From assembly GCA_964481575.1 (NCBI GenBank), contig CAYZTR010000001.1, positions 62,001 through 126,000 on the forward strand: 64,000 bases of DNA, written 5' to 3'. The position numbers were made by a program, and so were the translations under genes. The DNA is from UQRS01 sp964481575 (GTDB lineage Bacteria; Bacillota; Clostridia; Oscillospirales; Acutalibacteraceae). Within the stretch, counting starts at the first letter, position 1, and every line of letters starts with the position of its first letter. The notes beneath the pieces are model-generated. The model saw only the letters and a program-made list of their open reading frames with translations. It was not told the DNA's origin and searched no databases. This document shows positions 7,701 through 14,660 of this stretch, piece after piece.

Positions 7701-9017
7701 GTGGGACTGCTGGAGGAACAACAACAGTATATTGCCGCCGGCCTGTCCCGTTTTCATACCCCCGGCCACAGCGGGAAAGCGGCGGCGCTGTCTACCCTGG
7801 GGTCGGTGTTGCCCTACGATGTCACTGAAGTGGGCCGGTTTGACAGCCTATATACCGCAGACGGCGTGCTGCGGGAGCTGGAGGAGCGGGCGGCCGGTAT
7901 TTTCTGGGTGGGGCAGTCTTTTCTGTCTGCCGGAGGCTGCACCCTGGCCATCCAGACAATGCTGGCCTTGTATGTGCCGATGGGCGGCAAGGTGGCCATG
8001 GGGCGGAATGCCCACCGTTCGGCCCTGTCTACAGCGGCTTTGTTGGATCTGCATCCGGTCTGGCTCTATCCGGAACCGGGCGGGGTGGTGTCTCCAGCCG
8101 CTGTATCGGAAGCACTGGCAGCCCACCCGGATCTGGCGGCGGTTTACCTGACCTCCCCGAATTATTACGGTCAGCTCTGCGATATTGCCGCCATTGCAGG
8201 GATTTGTCATGCCGCAGGGGTTCCCCTGCTGGTAGACAATGCCCACGGATCCCACCTGGGCTTTTTGCCGGAGGATCTGCATCCGGTGCATCTGGGGGCC
8301 GACTGCGCGGCCGATTCGGTGCATAAGACCCTACCGGTGCTCACCGGCGGCGCCCTGCTTCAATGCCGGACGCCTCGCGATCCTGCACAGGTCAAGGCCG
8401 CTATGAATTTGTTTGGTTCTACCAGCCCATCCTATTTGATTCTTTCCAGTATAGAGCAGGCGCTGGACTGGCTGGAGCGGCAGGGAAGGGAAGCCTTTGC
8501 CCGGCTGGAGAGTCGGGTGGCCGCCCTGCGTGGGCTGGCGGCCGAGATGACCCTGTTAACCCCGCTGTCTGCCGGGTGCGATCCGGTGCGGCTGACCCTG
8601 TCTTCCCGGGGTACAGATGTTACCGGGGAACAGGTGGCCGCCCGATTTGCGGCAGCCGGCGCCATGGCCGAATTTGCGGACCGAACCCATACGGTCTTTA
8701 TCCTGACCCCTTTTCACGAAGAAGGGGACTTTGCCACCCTGGAAAAGGGACTGGCGGCTTGTCGGGATTTGCGGGCCTGCCCTGCCGACTCGCTGTCATT
8801 GCCCCAGCCGGCCCCGCCAGTTTGTTCGGTGCGGCAGGCGGTATTTGCGCCTTCTCTGCGCCTGCCGGTGGAAGAGACACTGGGACGCATTGCTGCGGAG
8901 GTGGCCTGCCCCTGCCCGCCCGGTATACCGGTATTGATCCCCGGAGAGGAGATTGGCCCGGCTGCGCTGCGACTGCTGCAGGCGGGCGGTATTACTTCCC
9001 TGCAAGTGATGCGGTAA
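7701..9017 (+). CDS. Orn/Lys/Arg decarboxylase-family PLP enzyme (YaaO-like)
   Basis: This is a fold-type I pyridoxal phosphate enzyme related to lysine/arginine decarboxylases. The N-terminus has RFHTPGHSGK. The cofactor loop is in SAGGCTLAIQTML, and the PLP-binding aspartate is in LLVDNAHGSHLGFL. The Schiff-base lysine is in ADSVHKTLPVLTGG at about residue 214. The 438-residue length resembles B. subtilis YaaO, which heads the yaaO-tmk-yaaQ-yaaR-holB-yaaT cluster there. The same order appears here without tmk and yaaR. The start is a GTG behind GGGAGG. The true substrate cannot be told from sequence. Confidence 0.88.
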   Translation: MGLLEEQQQYIAAGLSRFHTPGHSGKAAALSTLGSVLPYDVTEVGRFDSLYTADGVLRELEERAAGIFWVGQSFLSAGGCTLAIQTMLALYVPMGGKVAMGRNAHRSALSTAALLDLHPVWLYPEPGGVVSPAAVSEALAAHPDLAAVYLTSPNYYGQLCDIAAIAGICHAAGVPLLVDNAHGSHLGFLPEDLHPVHLGADCAADSVHKTLPVLTGGALLQCRTPRDPAQVKAAMNLFGSTSPSYLILSSIEQALDWLERQGREAFARLESRVAALRGLAAEMTLLTPLSAGCDPVRLTLSSRGTDVTGEQVAARFAAAGAMAEFADRTHTVFILTPFHEEGDFATLEKGLAACRDLRACPADSLSLPQPAPPVCSVRQAVFAPSLRLPVEETLGRIAAEVACPCPPGIPVLIPGEEIGPAALRLLQAGGITSLQVMR

Positions 9018-9053
9018 ATTATCTGGTTGCGCTGCAACCCAGGAGGAATACAT

Positions 9054-9371
9054 ATGAAACTAATCTTTGCCATCGCTAATGCCGAGGACGGGGCCGCTGT
9101 CCAGTCCGCCCTGACCAGTGCGGGGCATATGGTCACCAAGCTGTCATCCACCGGCGGATTTCTGCGCCAGAAGAATCTGACTCTGATGATCGGCGTGGAG
9201 GACAGCGAGCTGGATGAGGTGCTGTCCCTCATCAGTCGGTATTGCAAGAAGCGGTCCCAGCATGTGCCGGCCAGTGACCTGTATGGAGACTATGCCGGGC
9301 CGGAAATGACCGTCACCGCCGGGGGTGCCACGGTGTTTGTCACCGATGTGGAGCGGTTTGAAAAGCTATGA
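9054..9371 (+). CDS. darA: Cyclic-di-AMP receptor DarA/PstA (YaaQ)
   Basis: The protein is a PII-like trimer that binds c-di-AMP, the messenger tied to potassium and osmotic balance in Bacillota. The 105-residue sequence has the family N-terminus MKLIFAIANAEDGAAVQ, a TKLSSTGGFLRQKNLTLMIGVED core where ligand contacts lie, and the GGATVFVTDVERFEKL end. The ATG at 9054 follows AGGAGG. An in-frame TTG at 9027 is rejected for lack of a ribosome site. Its stop overlaps the holB start (ATGA). The downstream target is not known. Confidence 0.93.
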   Translation: MKLIFAIANAEDGAAVQSALTSAGHMVTKLSSTGGFLRQKNLTLMIGVEDSELDEVLSLISRYCKKRSQHVPASDLYGDYAGPEMTVTAGGATVFVTDVERFEKL

Positions 9372-10330
9372 GACTGTCGGAATTTGCGGGCAACGCCCAT
9401 ATTAAAGCCGTCCTGTCCGGCATGCTGTCCACCGGCCGATTGCCCCATGCCATTGTGCTGGAGGGGGAGCCGGGATTGGGAAAGCATACCTTGGCAGGGA
9501 TGATCACCGCCGGCGCCCTGTGTACCGGAGAGACGCATCCCTGCGGCAGCTGCACCAACTGCCGCTTGGCCTTTGCCGGTACCCATCCGGATGTGACGGT
9601 GGTGGAGCCAGACAAGGGCAGCATTAAGGTGGACGCCATCCGCGATCTGCGGCAGGATGCCTATGTGAAGCCAAATCAGGCGCCTCGTCGGGTTTTTCTG
9701 CTGGATGGCGCGGATAAAATGAACGAGGCAGCCCAGAATGCCTTGCTGAAGGTGCTGGAGGAACCACCGGCTTACGCTCTGTTTTTGCTGCTGGCTGAAT
9801 CGGCAGCGGCTTTGCTGCCAACGATCCGTTCCCGTAGTATTGTTTTTTCCCTGGCGCCTCTGGATTCCGCCACTGCAGTGCAGGTGGTTTCCGGACTGAC
9901 GGCAAACCATTCCCAGGAGGAAGTGGAAGCCGCCGTTGCATCGGCATCGGGGAACGTGGGCTTTGCCCTGCGGCTGTTGGAAGCTGGCAACGCGGATTAT
10001 GCCTATTTGGATCGGCTGCTGACGGCGGTGGAGTCGGGAACTGAGTTTGACCTGCTGACAGTGCTGAAGGAGTTGGACGGTAAAGGAGGTCGCCCTCATG
10101 TGGAGGCGATTCTGGCTCAGTTAATTACCCGGTTGCAGCGGCTGACAGCTGCAAAGGCCGGAAACCGCCCGTTGCCGGCCGGTACTCCCGGTCGAACTCT
10201 GACCCTGCGAAAATTGCTGCAGTTGGAGGCAGCGGCCGAAGAGGCCCGGCGGCAAAATGCTGCCAATGCCAATATGGCGTTGCTTTTAGCAAATTTATGT
10301 GCTTGCTTTCAGGGGAAAACAGATGTATAA
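9368..10330 (+). CDS. holB: DNA polymerase III delta-prime subunit
   Basis: Delta-prime is part of the clamp loader that opens the beta clamp and places it on primed DNA. The 320-residue protein has an AAA+ core with a modified Walker A (GEPGLGKHTL, about residues 38-47). It has a zinc-binding cluster spread over CTGETHPCGSCTNC, a Walker-B-like FLLDGADKMNEAAQNALLK and the sensor region PTIRSRS (SRC motif replaced by SRS). It overlaps darA by four bases. A promoter for the next gene uses the end of this coding region. Confidence 0.93.
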   Translation: MRLSEFAGNAHIKAVLSGMLSTGRLPHAIVLEGEPGLGKHTLAGMITAGALCTGETHPCGSCTNCRLAFAGTHPDVTVVEPDKGSIKVDAIRDLRQDAYVKPNQAPRRVFLLDGADKMNEAAQNALLKVLEEPPAYALFLLLAESAAALLPTIRSRSIVFSLAPLDSATAVQVVSGLTANHSQEEVEAAVASASGNVGFALRLLEAGNADYAYLDRLLTAVESGTEFDLLTVLKELDGKGGRPHVEAILAQLITRLQRLTAAKAGNRPLPAGTPGRTLTLRKLLQLEAAAEEARRQNAANANMALLLANLCACFQGKTDV

Positions 10331-10331
10331 T
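10303..10331 (+). promoter_or_regulatory. Sigma-A promoter before ricT
   Basis: TTGCTT at 10303-10308 and TATAAT at 10326-10331 are separated by 17 bases. The -10 hexamer overlaps the holB stop codon. This gives ricT its own transcription start about 60 bases upstream of its ATG. Confidence 0.7.
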
Positions 10332-10398
10332 AGGATTGCGGTCATGGATCGCTGTGCTTTTTTGAAGATCACTGCCGGATTTCGGCATGGAGGAACCT

Positions 10399-11274
10399 AT
10401 GGCTACAGTAATTGGAGTGAAATTTAAAGAGTCCGGCCGGGTCTATTATTTTGACCCGCAGGATAAGGTCCCGCAGCTGGGGACTTATGTGGTGGTGGAG
10501 ACCGCCCGGGGCGCCGAGTGCGGCATTGTAACCCAGGAGCGGCATCAGGTGGAGGATGCGCAAATCGTGAAGCCCTTGAAAAAGATGCTTCGTATCGCCA
10601 CCGATGCCGATAAACGCAGGGCGGAGGAAAACCGGAAGAAGGAAGCTGAAGCTGCCAAAATTGCCGAAAAGAAGATTGCTGCCCACCATCTGGATATGAA
10701 GCTGGTGGATGTGGAATATGCCTTTGACCGGAATAAGATTCTGTTTTATTTTACGGCCGACGGCCGGGTGGATTTCCGGGAACTGGTCAAGGATTTGGCT
10801 GGTATTTTCCATACCCGCATTGAACTGCGGCAGATCGGCGTCCGGGACGAGGCCAAGATGTTGGGCGGCTTGGGTATTTGCGGCCAGCCCTTCTGCTGTT
10901 CCCGTTTTCTGGATGATTTCCAGCCGGTGTCCATCAAGATGGCCAAAGAGCAGGGGCTTTCCCTGAATCCCACCAAGATTTCCGGTTCCTGTGGCCGGCT
11001 GATGTGCTGTTTGAAATATGAGCAGGATGCCTATGAGTATCTCAACCGTATTACGCCCCGCACCAGTAGTGTCGTGGAGACGGCAGAGGGATCTGGGACG
11101 GTTGTGGACGCCAATCCTTTAACCGGCATGCTTAAGGTGCGTATCGGGGAGGGGGATGAAGGAGAGGTTAAGTCTTTCCGCCGCCAGGATGTGCAATTTA
11201 CCCCTCGCAGCCGTGGAAAATCCGGCCAGAAATCCCAGCAAAATGCAGAAGTTCCACAAAAAAACAAGGAATAA
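10399..11274 (+). CDS. ricT: PSP1-domain protein RicT (YaaT)
   Basis: RicT is one of three proteins (RicA, RicF, RicT) forming a Y-complex that in B. subtilis carries iron-sulfur clusters and promotes RNase Y processing, sporulation and competence. The 291-residue protein contains the PSP1 domain: GVKFKESGRVYYFDP at the start, then IELRQIGVRDEAKMLGG and the cysteine-rich GICGQPFCCSRFLDDF...CGRLMCCLKYE. The C-terminal tail is Lys/Gln-rich. ATG 10399 has GGAGGA five bases upstream and is preferred over the ATG at 10387. No RicA or RicF gene is in the window. Confidence 0.92.
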   Translation: MATVIGVKFKESGRVYYFDPQDKVPQLGTYVVVETARGAECGIVTQERHQVEDAQIVKPLKKMLRIATDADKRRAEENRKKEAEAAKIAEKKIAAHHLDMKLVDVEYAFDRNKILFYFTADGRVDFRELVKDLAGIFHTRIELRQIGVRDEAKMLGGLGICGQPFCCSRFLDDFQPVSIKMAKEQGLSLNPTKISGSCGRLMCCLKYEQDAYEYLNRITPRTSSVVETAEGSGTVVDANPLTGMLKVRIGEGDEGEVKSFRRQDVQFTPRSRGKSGQKSQQNAEVPQKNKE

Positions 11275-11277
11275 GGG

Positions 11278-11306
11278 TTGCATTTTCCCTGAAGATTTGG
11301 TAGAAT
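11278..11306 (+). promoter_or_regulatory. Sigma-A promoter of the ferredoxin gene
   Basis: TTGCAT at 11278-11283 and TAGAAT at 11301-11306 are separated by 17 bases. They lie just after the ricT stop and 32 bases before the ferredoxin ATG, so the ferredoxin can be expressed independently. Confidence 0.65.
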
Positions 11307-11337
11307 AAATGAAACCATGATAATGGAGGTGGCACAA

Positions 11338-11508
11338 ATGGCATACAAAATTTCTGATGATTGCATCAGCTGTGGTGCTTGCGAGGCTACTTGCCCCGTT
11401 GGCGCTCCCAAGGAAGCTGACGGTAAGTACGAGATCGACGCTGACACCTGCATCAGCTGTGGCGCTTGCGCCGAGGGTTGCCCGGTTAGCGCAATTTCTG
11501 AGGACTAA
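11338..11508 (+). CDS. 2[4Fe-4S] clostridial-type ferredoxin
   Basis: This is a 56-residue low-potential electron carrier. Two CxxCxxCxxxCP motifs are visible: CISCGACEATCPVGAP (from about residue 9) and CISCGACAEGCPVSAI (from about residue 38), each supplying ligands that cross between the two clusters. It matches the length and spacing of Clostridium ferredoxins used with hydrogenase or pyruvate:ferredoxin oxidoreductase. It has its own promoter, a GGAGG ribosome site and its own terminator, so it is a one-gene unit inserted between ricT and the yabB-like gene. Confidence 0.96.
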   Translation: MAYKISDDCISCGACEATCPVGAPKEADGKYEIDADTCISCGACAEGCPVSAISED

Positions 11509-11525
11509 TTAAGTCGGTACATCAA

Positions 11526-11563
11526 GGGCGGAGTTGTCTTTTGGCCACTCCGCCTTTCTTTTT
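11526..11563 (+). terminator. Rho-independent terminator of the ferredoxin gene
   Basis: GGCGGAGT (11527-11534) pairs with ACTCCGCC (11547-11554), followed by TTTCTTTTT. Confidence 0.85.
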
Positions 11564-11607
11564 GTCATTGGCGAAACGGCGGTGTTTCACCAGAGGAGGC
11601 GGAAGGT

Positions 11608-12387
11608 TTGAAAGTGGAAGGAGCGCGGTTGGAGCCATTGGGCGGCGGCCTGCAGATTTATCAGACAGCGGCCTACCGGTTTGGTACCGACGCGGTGCTG
11701 CTGGCCCACTTTGCCCGGGCAGATCAGGTAGAGCGGGCGTTGGATTTGGGTACCGGATGCGGAATTATCCCGCTGCTGCTCTGTAAAGCGTCCCGCCCGG
11801 CCCGGATTGTGGGGCTGGAGATTCAGCAGGAGGCTTGCTATCTGGCGGAGAGATCGGTCCAGGTGTCCGGTGTGGCAGATCGGGTGGAGATCCGGCAGGG
11901 TGATCTGCGGCAGATCCGCACTCAGTTTTCTGCTGAATCCTTCCCGCTGGTGCTTTGCAATCCGCCTTATCGCTCGGTCGGCGGCGGGATTCAAAACCCT
12001 GATGCGGCCCGGGCCATAGCCCGGCATGAGATTACCTGTACCCTGGAGGATATAGCTGCCGCCGCCGCTTGGCTGCTGCCCACCGGTGGGCGGCTGTGTC
12101 TATGTCAACGGCCGGAGCGGCTATGCGACGCCATGATGTATCTGCGGGCTGCCGGATTGGAGCCCAAGCGGCTGCGGCTGGTTTGCCAACGGCTGGGGGC
12201 GGAACCCTGGTTGTTTTTGCTGGAAGCCAAGCGGGGCGCTAAGCCTGGCCTGCGGGTGCCTCCCACCTTGTATCTGGAGGCGGACGGTATGCCTTCCCCT
12301 GAACTGGAGGCCATTTACGGTGACTACCGGGAAAACGCCGGATCTGCCCGGCGGGGCGGAACTTTGCCCAAAAGCAGAACCAAATAG
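11608..12387 (+). CDS. tRNA1(Val) adenine-N6 methyltransferase-like protein (YabB/TrmN6 family)
   Basis: This is a SAM-dependent class I methyltransferase. Motif I is ALDLGTGCGIIPLLL (about residues 46-60). The catalytic motif of N6-adenine enzymes is LCNPPYRSVGGG (about 116-127). The N-terminal LGGGLQIYQTAAYRFGTDAVLLAHF block is typical of YabB, and by family the target is A37 of tRNA-Val. It precedes rsmI, exactly as yabB precedes yabC in Bacillus. The start is a TTG behind a GGAGGCGGAAGG ribosome site. The 259-residue length is normal. Confidence 0.88.
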   Translation: MKVEGARLEPLGGGLQIYQTAAYRFGTDAVLLAHFARADQVERALDLGTGCGIIPLLLCKASRPARIVGLEIQQEACYLAERSVQVSGVADRVEIRQGDLRQIRTQFSAESFPLVLCNPPYRSVGGGIQNPDAARAIARHEITCTLEDIAAAAAWLLPTGGRLCLCQRPERLCDAMMYLRAAGLEPKRLRLVCQRLGAEPWLFLLEAKRGAKPGLRVPPTLYLEADGMPSPELEAIYGDYRENAGSARRGGTLPKSRTK

Positions 12388-12397
12388 GAGGTACGGT

Positions 12398-13216
12398 ATG
12401 GGGAAACTGTATATTGTGGGGACACCCATCGGAAATTTAGAGGACATGTCTCCCAGGGCGGTACGAATTCTGTCGGAAGTGGATTTTATCGCTGCCGAGG
12501 ATACCCGGGTCACCCTGAAGCTGCTGAACTATTTTGAAATCCGAAAACCCCTGGTTAGCTATTTTGAACATAATCGCCGGGAACACGGCGCTTTCATCTT
12601 GCGTCGGCTACAGGAAGGGGAGACCTGTGCCATTGTTACCGATGCCGGCATGCCGGCCATTTCCGATCCCGGGGAGGATCTGGTGGCCCTGTGTCACCAG
12701 AACGGTATCCCAATGGAGTCGGTGCCCGGTCCCAGCGCTATGGTTACCGCCCTGGCCATTTCCGGAATGCCCACCGGTCGGTTTTGCTTTGAGGGGTTTC
12801 TTTCCACCGCCAAGCCCTCCCGTATGGCTCATTTGGAGTCTCTGAAAACCGAGACCCGTACTATGGTGTTTTATGAAGCACCCCATAAGCTATTGGCTAC
12901 TCTGCGGGATATGTTGGAAACCTGGGGTGATCGCCCCCTGGCTATTGTCCGGGAGCTGACAAAGCTCCATGAGGAGGCCCGCCAGACCACCCTTTCGGAG
13001 GCGGTGACCTATTACAGTGAAACGCCTCCAAAGGGAGAATTTGTTCTGGTCATCGGGGGGTATATCCCGCCCGAGACACCGGCAGCTACTTTGGAGGACG
13101 CTGTTGCCTATGCCCGGGAGTTAAGGGAGCGTGGCCTGGCGGCCAGTGCCGCCGCCAAAAAAGCTGCCGCGGCCTTCAGCTTTAAAAAGGGCGATATTTA
13201 TAAGGCACTGCTGTGA
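12398..13216 (+). CDS. rsmI: 16S rRNA 2'-O-ribose C1402 methyltransferase
   Basis: RsmI methylates the 2'-OH of C1402 in the decoding centre of 16S rRNA. The 272-residue protein starts MGKLYIVGTPIGNLEDMSPRA, the tetrapyrrole-methylase fold signature. It also has DAGMPAISDPGEDLV (the SAM-binding GMP region), VPGPSAMVTALAISG and FYEAPHKL. The ATG at 12398 is preceded by AGGAGG. An in-frame ATG 26 codons upstream overlaps the previous gene and is rejected. It ends the housekeeping run. Confidence 0.95.
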   Translation: MGKLYIVGTPIGNLEDMSPRAVRILSEVDFIAAEDTRVTLKLLNYFEIRKPLVSYFEHNRREHGAFILRRLQEGETCAIVTDAGMPAISDPGEDLVALCHQNGIPMESVPGPSAMVTALAISGMPTGRFCFEGFLSTAKPSRMAHLESLKTETRTMVFYEAPHKLLATLRDMLETWGDRPLAIVRELTKLHEEARQTTLSEAVTYYSETPPKGEFVLVIGGYIPPETPAATLEDAVAYARELRERGLAASAAAKKAAAAFSFKKGDIYKALL

Positions 13217-13226
13217 GAAAATGCAT

Positions 13227-13270
13227 AAGAACCGTTTTGCTGCAATTGGCGAAACGGTTCTTTTGTGTTT
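13227..13270 (+). terminator. Rho-independent terminator after rsmI
   Basis: AAGAACCGTTT (13227-13237) pairs perfectly over 11 bp with AAACGGTTCTT (13252-13262), followed by TTTTGTGTTT. Confidence 0.85.
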
Positions 13271-13356
13271 CGTTGGATATTATGCTATATTGGATGGATT
13301 GGATTATCCGAGCAAAGGAGGTTGTCTGTTCGTTTGTTGCACGATTTCTCAACTTG

Positions 13357-13548
13357 CTATTTATTTGTTCGGTTTAAGATATAGTCCACAGATATATTAT
13401 GAAAATCTGCTAATTTCATGAGAATTTCAGTAGGTGTATCGAAATCTCCTCCTTCATCATTGCTATATACCCTTTGACTACAAGAAAGTATTTCTCCCAT
13501 TTCCCGTTGCGTCAGATCCTTATCTTCTCGAACATTTCTTATTCTTGG
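13357..13548 (-). pseudogene. XRE-family helix-turn-helix regulator remnant
   Basis: On the minus strand a 63-codon open stretch reads RIRNVREDKDLTQREM, then GEILSCSQRVYSNDEGG, then DTPTEILMKLADFHNISV and DYILNRTNK before TAG. This is the Cro/C1-type HTH pattern of short phage- or mobile-element-type repressors. An in-frame TAA lies directly upstream, and the first ATG is well inside the HTH, so no normal start exists. I treat it as a broken gene. A small undetected frameshift or an ATA start could rescue it, but that seems unlikely. Confidence 0.65.
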
Positions 13549-13580
13549 TTAATGCGTGCAATTTCCTCTTTGCTGACCAT
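13539..13580 (-). pseudogene. Thirteen-codon fragment resembling the YnzC/DUF896 N-terminus
   Basis: The minus strand reads MVSKEEIARINQE and then stops. DUF896 proteins typically begin with a sequence of the form M-S-K-E-I-A-R-I-N-E-L, so this may be the start of such a gene joined by a deletion to the XRE remnant. The match is short and the call is tentative. Confidence 0.35.
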
Positions 13581-13963
13581 TGTATGAAGCATTATAGCTT
13601 AGCGGATAATCCAATATCATTTTAAGGAATGCTATTGTAAAGGTGAAAAATATGGATTCTGAAACTAGGGTTATAATGCCAATCAGCGGTATTACAATTG
13701 GGATTGTAGTATGAACCCCGATTTTGTGTTATTTGCAGGTTTGCAAGAAGTGATGGTTTTTTGTCTGTACACTTAAATGAAATCCTTATGGTGTGAATTG
13801 TTATCTCTTTTTTACCGCTACTATTCCGATTTTTTCATGCAAAAGTAGTTTGCTTTTTTAGTGGGCTGCTGCCACATCTTCCATGTGCCTCGGATTTTTT
13901 CTTTGCGTTTTGAAAGAGTATGCCAATTGCGCTGTTCCAAAACGAATTTTTTCTATAAAGGGG

Positions 13964-13992
13964 TTGACAAAGACATAGCAGCAGCATATAAT
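13964..13992 (+). promoter_or_regulatory. Sigma-A promoter of the metal-resistance operon
   Basis: A consensus TTGACA (13964-13969) and consensus TATAAT (13987-13992) are separated by 17 bases. It drives the cadC-like, HMA and cadA genes, and the operator starts four bases downstream. Confidence 0.9.
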
Positions 13993-13996
13993 AAAC

Positions 13997-14016
13997 ATAT
14001 GAACAAATGCTCATAT
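13997..14016 (+). promoter_or_regulatory. ArsR/SmtB-type operator
   Basis: ATATGAACAAATGCTCATAT is an imperfect palindrome: the halves ATATGAACAA and ATATGAGCAT agree at 8 of 10 positions. Location over the expected transcription start, and similarity to known SmtB/CadC-family sites, make it the likely binding site of the regulator encoded just downstream. Confidence 0.8.
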
Positions 14017-14038
14017 ATTTAAAATTGGAGGTGATCTT

Positions 14039-14395
14039 ATGGAAGAAAAGGAATTGCCCTCTTGCTGTAATGTGGTGCATCCGGAATTGGTGAAAGCAGT
14101 GCAGGAAAAGCTGCCGGAGGAAGAAACTCTGTATGATCTGGCAGAACTGTTTAAGGTTTTTGGGGATTCTACCCGGATCCAGATTTTGTCGGTACTGATG
14201 GAAAAGGAGCTGTGTGTTTGCGATCTGGCAGATTTGCTGGGAGTCAGTCAAAGCGCCGTATCCCATCAGCTGCGGATTTTGAAGCAAAGCCGGTTGGTGC
14301 GTTACCGCCGGGAGGGTAAGCAGGTAATCTATGCTCTGGCGGACGACCATGTGGTGTCGATTCTGCATCAGGGTTTGGAGCATATTACCGAGTGA
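14039..14395 (+). CDS. ArsR/SmtB-family metal-sensing repressor, CadC-like
   Basis: This is a winged-helix dimer that leaves its operator when it binds toxic divalent metals. Of its 118 residues, the recognition helix is in LGVSQSAVSHQLRILKQ. The alpha-3 metal motif ELCVCD (C59, C61) with N-terminal cysteines C9/C10 matches the Cd/Pb/Zn site of CadC. The C-terminal helix has Asp103, His104, His115 and Glu118 spaced like the alpha-5 zinc site of CzrA/SmtB. Both sensing sites therefore appear present. A GGAGG ribosome site precedes ATG 14039. It is first in the operon and likely represses itself and the two downstream genes. Confidence 0.93.
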   Translation: MEEKELPSCCNVVHPELVKAVQEKLPEEETLYDLAELFKVFGDSTRIQILSVLMEKELCVCDLADLLGVSQSAVSHQLRILKQSRLVRYRREGKQVIYALADDHVVSILHQGLEHITE

Positions 14396-14437
14396 GCCGG
14401 TTTGACTTCACATTGATTCAGGAAAGGATTGATCGTT

Positions 14438-14659
14438 ATGAAAAAAGTGTTTGCATTAGAGGATTTGGATTGTGCCAACTGTGCTGCTAAAATGGAGGCG
14501 GCGATTGCTAATTTGGAGGGCGTAGATAGTGTTAGTGTCAGTTTTATGACCCAGAAGCTGACTCTGGAAGCAGCTGATGAAGTGTTTGATGCGGTGCTGA
14601 AGAAGGCACAGAAGTGCATCAAAAAAGTGGAGCCTGATTGCCGGATGTTGGTTAAGTGA
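14438..14659 (+). CDS. Stand-alone heavy-metal-associated (HMA) domain protein
   Basis: This 73-residue ferredoxin-like-fold protein has the metal-binding loop DCANCAAKME (GMxCxxC variant, residues ~10-19) and ends in a second cysteine pair (QKC and DCR) near residues 61-69. Such domains hand soft metals to P-type ATPases. The ATPase encoded two bases downstream lacks the usual fused N-terminal HMA domain, so this small protein probably supplies it in trans (inference). A GGAAAGG ribosome site precedes ATG 14438. Confidence 0.9.
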   Translation: MKKVFALEDLDCANCAAKMEAAIANLEGVDSVSVSFMTQKLTLEAADEVFDAVLKKAQKCIKKVEPDCRMLVK

Positions 14660-14660
14660 T

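Larger units (their letters stand above)
13271..13963. other. AT-rich gene-poor segment with decayed genes
   Basis: About 690 bases without an intact gene, visibly richer in A and T than the flanks. It holds the remains of an XRE regulator and an adjacent short fragment on the minus strand (listed separately). After 13640 there is only short, non-coding-looking sequence plus a weak 5-bp hairpin with a T-run near 13841. It marks the left edge of an accessory island. Confidence 0.6.

Noticed and set aside
13131..13421. A 96-codon + strand frame at the end of rsmI
   Set aside because: It runs through the rsmI terminator and over the XRE remnant in an unrelated frame.
13835..14383. A 182-codon minus-strand frame over the cadC-like gene
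   Set aside because: It is antisense to a gene with a clear promoter, operator and conserved motifs; no homology was recognised.
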